Shown piece after piece: positions 12,966 through 17,843 of a stretch of 17,843 nucleotides of DNA (position 1 is the first letter of the stretch; the number at the start of each line of letters is the position of its first letter). This stretch comes from Desulfobacula sp. (GTDB lineage: Bacteria > Desulfobacterota > Desulfobacteria > Desulfobacterales > Desulfobacteraceae): positions 1-17,843 of the forward strand of contig JABIYQ010000577.1 in assembly GCA_018702715.1 (NCBI GenBank). Direction: 5' to 3'. The notes below the pieces were generated by a model, which was not told the origin of the DNA, did no database searches, and worked only from the letters and a program-made list of their open reading frames with translations. Both the position numbers and the translations under genes were made by a program.

Positions 12966-14701
12966 GCGATTAATTTAAGCAACTTTTCAGGGGTCTCTTC
13001 TATGAGCTTTCCCTCAACCTCAAGTTTCAGTTGCGCATAAAAGTCATCAATTGTAAGTTCCGATTTTTGCCATAAACTTTTAGGATCAATTACTACATTA
13101 TCCTTGGTCAATATTTTAGAAAGGTGATCATCATCTACCTCGTCCAAAGCAATATAAGTATTTTTAAGGGTCATAATACGCTTTCCTTTTTTTGTAGAAG
13201 GTTTTTGGGCCTTTTCTTTTGTTCTTTGCCTTTGTATTCTTTCTAATAACGTCTTGGCAGTCTCTTCTCCAGGTATTGCTTTCACCAATTTTCCTGAAAA
13301 TGCTTTCTTTAGAATTGATTGGCGTAGATGTTCGGAACGTTTTAAATTATTATCAATTTCTTCATCAATTTTATCTATTACTGAAAAATCTTTATCAATT
13401 TTTTTTATCAATTGGGATTGCTCATCAATCGGTGGTAATGGAACAGGGAAAGCACTGAGCATTGTTTTATTAATTGATGCAAGATTTGTTGTTTGTTTGC
13501 CTTTTGCCATAAAATACTGTTGCCCAAAAGTATTACCAAACCATGAAAACCATTTTCCATTCATTCCATCCAAATATAATCTAGCTCTAAAAACATGGTT
13601 TTGGTATGTACATTGATCAATCTGTCCTTCCCAAATCCAACCTCGGCCTAATTTATCCCTGTCGCCGCCTTCATTAAAAAGTATATCTCCTTTTTCTAAT
13701 AAAACATCAGGAACCCTTTTACTGGGCACGGCGATGTGTTTTATTTTTCCAAGATCCAAGTATCCTCTTTGGACATTAGCCACTCGGAGGTATGGCAATT
13801 CTTTAGGAGATTCAACTTTTCTTTTACTGTCTTTAGTTATTCCACCTTTAATTTCTGTCACTGACTCAAGCTTAACCCACAACCAAGAATCGGGGATGCC
13901 CGGTAAATTTTCTAAATCTGGTTTTGATGGCTCCTTATACTTTTTTTTCCACTTATCACCCTTCGGCATCTTCCCTCTGGCTTTCATTTTTGTCAATTCT
14001 GCTTTTTCCCATTTTTTACGGCGTTCAAGTGAAATACGTTCGAGAAGGATATCCACCGGTTCAATATCAGGGTTAGCTTTCCGCCATTCTTCTGTGAGCT
14101 TACCTTCGACAGCCGCTTTGAGGACAGATGCTTTGTACTGCTTTAAATTAATTTTCATTCGTTTGAAGGTGTTGATTGCTTCATCCAGGCGGGAGAATTG
14201 TTTTTCTATTTCTGTGACGATTCTTTTTTGTTCGTATGTTGGAGCTAAAGAAATAGGAACGCTTTTTAGAATAGCACCTGATATTGCTTTAAAGGTTGTT
14301 CCAGTGCCCTGAGATTCAATATTTGATTCGATACTACGTAAGAAATAAAGCAAATACTTATACAGTATGCCTTCATAAGGTCTAATAGCAGCCAAACCAC
14401 GCCCTATACAACATTCCGAGGGGGATAAATTTGTCGGTCCAACCGGAGCTCGAACTGAAATAAGGATATCATTTTTTTTTGCTATTTTTTTTGGTGCCGT
14501 ACACCACTTTTTAACCTTTGGATAAAATGCTCCAAATTCAGCTTTGCCTTGAAAAAAAGGCAATCCTTTTCTATCAAAATTATATGAACTCGACGAGGGT
14601 GATTGGCCCAATATAACAGTGCTTATGTCATCAATCGTTGCAATATCCCAATTTTCAGGAAGTTTTTCTTTTCCGTTCTTCATTATGTTCTTTTTTATCA
14701 T
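12962..14701 (-). CDS. hsdS: Type I restriction-modification system specificity subunit HsdS
   Basis: Recognises the bipartite DNA target for the HsdM/HsdR complex. The protein is 579 residues. Target-recognition domain 1 spans about 15-160 (PENWDIATIDDIST at its start). The first conserved helical spacer (160-205) has EQKRIVTEIEKQFSRLDEAI and LKAAVEGKLTEEWR. A lysine-rich linker follows (205-265), then domain 2 (about 270-430, opening IPDSWLWVKLESV), and the second helical repeat with PLPPIDEQSQLIKKID and ILKKAFSGKLV. An extra C-terminal part (about 490-579) includes WQKSELTIDDFYAQLKLEVE. The start codon overlaps the hsdR stop (ATGA at 14698-14701) and its own stop overlaps the ATPase start (ATGA at 12962-12965). 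Two runs of nine and eight A on the coding strand fall in domain 1. The DNA target cannot be predicted. Confidence 0.93.
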   Translation of the reverse strand: MIKKNIMKNGKEKLPENWDIATIDDISTVILGQSPSSSSYNFDRKGLPFFQGKAEFGAFYPKVKKWCTAPKKIAKKNDILISVRAPVGPTNLSPSECCIGRGLAAIRPYEGILYKYLLYFLRSIESNIESQGTGTTFKAISGAILKSVPISLAPTYEQKRIVTEIEKQFSRLDEAINTFKRMKINLKQYKASVLKAAVEGKLTEEWRKANPDIEPVDILLERISLERRKKWEKAELTKMKARGKMPKGDKWKKKYKEPSKPDLENLPGIPDSWLWVKLESVTEIKGGITKDSKRKVESPKELPYLRVANVQRGYLDLGKIKHIAVPSKRVPDVLLEKGDILFNEGGDRDKLGRGWIWEGQIDQCTYQNHVFRARLYLDGMNGKWFSWFGNTFGQQYFMAKGKQTTNLASINKTMLSAFPVPLPPIDEQSQLIKKIDKDFSVIDKIDEEIDNNLKRSEHLRQSILKKAFSGKLVKAIPGEETAKTLLERIQRQRTKEKAQKPSTKKGKRIMTLKNTYIALDEVDDDHLSKILTKDNVVIDPKSLWQKSELTIDDFYAQLKLEVEGKLIEETPEKLLKLIA

Positions 14702-17505
14702 GCTGCTAATGTCTTATTCAACTCAAATAGTATATTATTCAAACCATCCCCAAACAATTCAAACACCTTGCCAAGCCCACCTTCCTGCGAAAAAGGTGCA
14801 TACTCAAAATCATCCGATTCAATACTCAGGTTTCCAGCAATATGATCCTTGATCATTTCAAGCCAGTGGAGTTGGTCTTTGGTATACATTTTTTCCTGCG
14901 TGGTCAGCCATGCCTTGAAATTTGTATCCACTTTTTCCGGGAATGGGACTAGCTCATTTTCCTGTTCAAGTGCAAATCTTACAAGAGAAACCAGATCCGT
15001 CATTATTCGAGCAGAGCTTTTACCTCGAACCTTTGATTTTTCAAGAGCGGCATAGGCCATCCAGAGTTTATCCTCGGTCCAATGATGCGGAGGCTTCTGA
15101 ATGACATCGGCAAGCTCTTTTACATTTTCGTAAGTCAAAGGCGACTTGTATGACTTTGAAAAAAGGATCTGCAATGCTGTAATTTCATCCTTGTTGTCCA
15201 TAAGAAATTGTTTGAAAGAAGTCACAAGCCCTTTTGCTTTTTCCAAGGCTTCTTTGCTAAAGCCTGCTTCTATTACTGTATCAGAACTGACATTGTCAAT
15301 CACCTGTTCGTTCTTTTTCTTAATTTCAAGCAGCAGGTGCCTTAAATCCGGATTGTACAGTGGCTTGACGGCCCCTTTTATTATGCTATCTGCGGCTTTT
15401 TTAATTTGCTCTTGAGAAAGTGTATCTTCGCCTGGGTTATCTTGCCTTGCTTTGGACTCTTGAAAGTCTGGATTGAGAGCTGTTACGAGATCAGCCACAA
15501 GGCCGCTCAAACTCTTTCCCTCAGTTAATTCTATAATTTTTTTACCATCTTGTTCTGACATATTTTTATTTAAGCGAGCCAGGCGGGCTGCCACAGAAGA
15601 AATCACTTTCGTATCTGTGTTCCCAAGGCTTATGGCCTGGAGAAGTTTTTCAAAGGAGACGGATTTTTTCCGTTCCATGGGTTTTGAGTCGGTTTTATCC
15701 CGCTCACACACACCAACTGCATCCACAATAATGAAATGGTCCTTTGCTTTGGCATCAGGCGTGACAGATTTTAGATCATCTTTATTAATAACGCGAACAC
15801 CCCGGCCCTTCATCTGTTCAAAAAAACTACGGGATTTTACGCTACGCATGAACATGACTATTTCAAGAGGTTTGATGTCAGTACCCGTGGCGACCATATC
15901 CACGGTAACAGCTACCCGTGGATAATAGCTATTTCGAAATTCTGCAATCAAATCTTCGGGTTTTTTGCCCGTGGTCTTGTAGGTAATCTTTTGGGCAAAA
16001 TCATTGCCTTTTGCAAATTCTTCCCGCACAATTTTAACAATGTCTTCAGCATGGCTGTCATCTTTTGCAAAAATCAGGGTCTTAGGTACATCAGTTCGAC
16101 CAGGAAAAATCTCAGTAAAAAGTTTATCTCGAAATGTGCTGACAACAGTGCGGATCTGATCTGGCGCCACCACATCCCGGTCCAGCTTGTTGGAATCATA
16201 TTCAAGATTTTCATCCAACTGTTCCCAGCGAACTTGTCTGGTTTCCCGTTCACGGACATCGACATAATAGCCAGACTCCACAGTGGAACCGTGTTCCGTA
16301 ATTTGAGTTTTGATGCGGTAAACATCATAATTCACATTTACCCCGTCAGCCACAGCCTCTTCGTGGCCATATTCCATGACAAGATTCTGATTAAAAAAAC
16401 CAAAGGTCTGTTTGCTGGGTGTGGCAGTAAGTCCAATGATATAACCGTCAAAATAATCCAATACCTGGCGCCAGAGGTTATAAATAGAGCGGTGACATTC
16501 ATCTGTGATGATAAAATCAAAGGTCTCAATGGGTATGATTGGGTTATATTTTATGGGTGGCACTTTATCATAGACATTTTCAAGGCCTTGAACCGATTGT
16601 TCCTCTTCATTTTCGGCAAGTTCCTCTCCCCGGAGCATGGAGTAAAGCCGCTGGATGGTACTGATGCAGACTCTGGCAGATTTGTCCACCGTATTTGAAG
16701 TTAGACGCTGAACTATATATTCTTCGCTGAATTTATAGTTGTTATAGGGAGAAACATACTGCTGAAATTCTTTCAATGTCTGTCTACCAAGATTACCCCG
16801 ATCAACAAGGAACAGAACGCGGCGGGCTTTTGCAAACTTGATCAAACGGTAGATAAAACTGATAGCTGTAAAGGTTTTGCCGGACCCTGTGGCCATCTGG
16901 ATGAGGGCACGGGGACGATTTTGAGCAAGGGATGTTTCCAGGTTTTTTACTGCTATTATCTGGGCCGGCCAAAAGCCTTCTTCTATGAGTTCTGGCATCT
17001 GTTTGAGGCGAAGATTTAAAGTGGATGGTTTGCCAAAAGGTACCTGTGTCTCAGCAACTTTATCAAGAGAAACGAATGATTCCTCATTTATCCATTCTTC
17101 AAGCGTTTCTGGACGATGAAACGAAAACACATCACGAGATCTGGGGTCTGGGTCCAAATCATTTGTAAAACGGGTCTCAACACCGGTTGATTGATAACAA
17201 AAAGGAAGGGGTCTAAACCATGCAGGAAGATCTTCAGGCAGGCCGGTTTTATATTTATCAGACTGAATTTCAACTCCGGTAAGTGTGTTGCCGGCCTTTT
17301 TTGCTTCTATAACACCAGCGGCTTTGCCATCTATATACAAAAGATAATCCGCAAAGCCATGGCCCTGATTCAAGGGGAACTCCCGGATAGCAACACCCTT
17401 TTTTGCATGGATATTGACATTCCCAACATCCTGGACATCCCATCCTGACTGACTCAGCATGATATCTATTGTTTGTCTGGCTTCCTGTTCCGGTGTCTTG
17501 GTCAC
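14698..17505 (-). CDS. hsdR: Type I restriction enzyme endonuclease/translocase subunit HsdR
   Basis: ATP-dependent motor and nuclease that cuts unmodified DNA. The protein is 935 residues. The N-terminal PD-(D/E)xK nuclease shows D53 (ADYLLYIDG) with E67 and K69 (VIEAKK). Superfamily 2 helicase motifs follow: Walker A ATGSGKT at 205-211, DECH at 335-338, GLTATP at 358-363, LIFAKDD at 477-483, VATGTDIK at 538-545 and QMKGRGVR at 564-571. The C-terminal third (about 650-935) is helical and would contact HsdM/HsdS; its style resembles the EcoEI (type IB) R-protein branch. The start is GTG at 17505, supported by AAGGAA at 17511-17516 with a 5-nt spacer. It is the first gene of the operon and overlaps hsdS by ATGA. 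All motifs are intact, so it should be active. Confidence 0.95.
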   Translation of the reverse strand: MTKTPEQEARQTIDIMLSQSGWDVQDVGNVNIHAKKGVAIREFPLNQGHGFADYLLYIDGKAAGVIEAKKAGNTLTGVEIQSDKYKTGLPEDLPAWFRPLPFCYQSTGVETRFTNDLDPDPRSRDVFSFHRPETLEEWINEESFVSLDKVAETQVPFGKPSTLNLRLKQMPELIEEGFWPAQIIAVKNLETSLAQNRPRALIQMATGSGKTFTAISFIYRLIKFAKARRVLFLVDRGNLGRQTLKEFQQYVSPYNNYKFSEEYIVQRLTSNTVDKSARVCISTIQRLYSMLRGEELAENEEEQSVQGLENVYDKVPPIKYNPIIPIETFDFIITDECHRSIYNLWRQVLDYFDGYIIGLTATPSKQTFGFFNQNLVMEYGHEEAVADGVNVNYDVYRIKTQITEHGSTVESGYYVDVRERETRQVRWEQLDENLEYDSNKLDRDVVAPDQIRTVVSTFRDKLFTEIFPGRTDVPKTLIFAKDDSHAEDIVKIVREEFAKGNDFAQKITYKTTGKKPEDLIAEFRNSYYPRVAVTVDMVATGTDIKPLEIVMFMRSVKSRSFFEQMKGRGVRVINKDDLKSVTPDAKAKDHFIIVDAVGVCERDKTDSKPMERKKSVSFEKLLQAISLGNTDTKVISSVAARLARLNKNMSEQDGKKIIELTEGKSLSGLVADLVTALNPDFQESKARQDNPGEDTLSQEQIKKAADSIIKGAVKPLYNPDLRHLLLEIKKKNEQVIDNVSSDTVIEAGFSKEALEKAKGLVTSFKQFLMDNKDEITALQILFSKSYKSPLTYENVKELADVIQKPPHHWTEDKLWMAYAALEKSKVRGKSSARIMTDLVSLVRFALEQENELVPFPEKVDTNFKAWLTTQEKMYTKDQLHWLEMIKDHIAGNLSIESDDFEYAPFSQEGGLGKVFELFGDGLNNILFELNKTLAA

Positions 17506-17843
17506 TCAAATTCCTTTCAGTGGAATTTAACATATCAAATCGATTCTACCATTAAGCTTTTTAGTCCCACGAATTTGCTTAACTACGAGTATTAAGTTTA
17601 ACGTCGATCGTCAAGGAAGAAAAGGAATTAGTCAAAATTTGTTTTTGTCATTTTAGAATACTATACTCTTTCAAAATTTTTGTTTGATAGCAATTCTTCT
17701 ACTTGCCGGATAAGTTCATCCAAAAAGTATTTCTGTTATGCCAATTATCAATATAATGATACATCCTGAACATAACCTTGATAAATTTTTAATAACGAAT
17801 TGGTGTTTACTACTGGCTATTGTTCTGTCTTTTCAGGGTCAAA
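17506..17843. other. Intergenic region upstream of the defence operon
   Basis: 338 bp of AT-rich sequence with no gene I can support. Being directly upstream of the first gene of a tightly packed operon, it should hold the operon promoter on the - strand, but the best box pair (TTGACG at 17609-17614 and TAATAC at 17589-17594) has a 14-nt spacer, too short for a normal sigma-70 site. A few - strand frames of 20-30 codons exist but are not recognisable. No tRNA, repeat array or insertion-sequence end is visible. Confidence 0.4.
17511..17516 (-). promoter_or_regulatory. Ribosome binding site of hsdR
   Basis: Read on the - strand, AAGGAA lies 5 nt before a GTG codon at 17503-17505. This supports a GTG start for the first gene of the defence operon. 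Confidence 0.6.

Noticed and set aside
15991..16698. 235-codon + strand frame inside hsdR
   Set aside because: Antisense to the helicase core of hsdR, where all motifs are present on the other strand.
17589..17614. TTGACG / TAATAC promoter for the defence operon
   Set aside because: The spacer is 14 nt, too short for a standard sigma-70 promoter, so it is not listed as a feature.
17690..17800. Small - strand frames (for example DELIRQVEELLSNKNF) upstream of hsdR
   Set aside because: Only about 20-30 codons, no ATG with a ribosome-binding site and no recognisable family; could be a remnant but not supportable.
1..17843. CRISPR arrays, tRNA genes, complete insertion sequences
   Set aside because: No regularly spaced repeats, no cloverleaf-like sequence in the gaps, and no transposase or paired terminal repeats were seen.

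Overview
The window suggests an AT-rich, anaerobic, probably sulfate/sulfite-reducing member of the Desulfobacterota (Desulfobacteraceae-like). This is an inference from gene content: a taurine-dissimilation set that releases sulfite and acetyl phosphate next to an acetate kinase, plus a dimethylglycine/sarcosine dehydrogenase-type flavoprotein. No rRNA or marker gene fixes the taxon.

Region 1 (1-5725, + strand) is a sulfonate catabolism cluster: the 3' end of xsc (sulfoacetaldehyde acetyltransferase), taurine:pyruvate aminotransferase (tpa), alanine dehydrogenase (ald), a FadR/FCD-type GntR regulator, acetate kinase (ackA) and an aspartate/glutamate racemase-family protein. Together they give a route from taurine: Tpa moves the amino group to pyruvate, Ald regenerates pyruvate and releases ammonium, Xsc splits sulfoacetaldehyde to sulfite plus acetyl phosphate, and AckA converts acetyl phosphate to acetate and ATP. 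Two intergenic inverted repeats (between tpa and ald, and between ald and gntR) divide the cluster and are candidate regulatory or RNA-processing elements.

Region 2 (5698-8209) is a convergent, apparently separate unit: an 814-residue FAD/GcvT-type demethylating dehydrogenase on the - strand. It shares a bidirectional terminator-like hairpin with the racemase gene.

Region 3 (8210-9011) is about 800 bp with no intact gene. It holds a 55-codon fragment resembling the C-terminal half of a PemK/MazF toxin, an unrecognised 74-codon open frame without a normal start, and several AT-rich dyads. It looks like a decayed junction.

Region 4 (9012-17505, - strand) is a compact defence operon transcribed in the order hsdR, hsdS, AAA/ABC-type ATPase, HNH nuclease, hsdM. 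Four of the five genes overlap by 4 nt (ATGA or GTGA). The ATPase-HNH pair matches the architecture of the Septu (PtuA-PtuB) anti-phage system and lies inside the type I restriction-modification operon, between specificity and methylase genes. This composite locus is the most interesting feature. The final 338 bp (17506-17843) contain no gene I can support and presumably hold the promoter of the defence operon.
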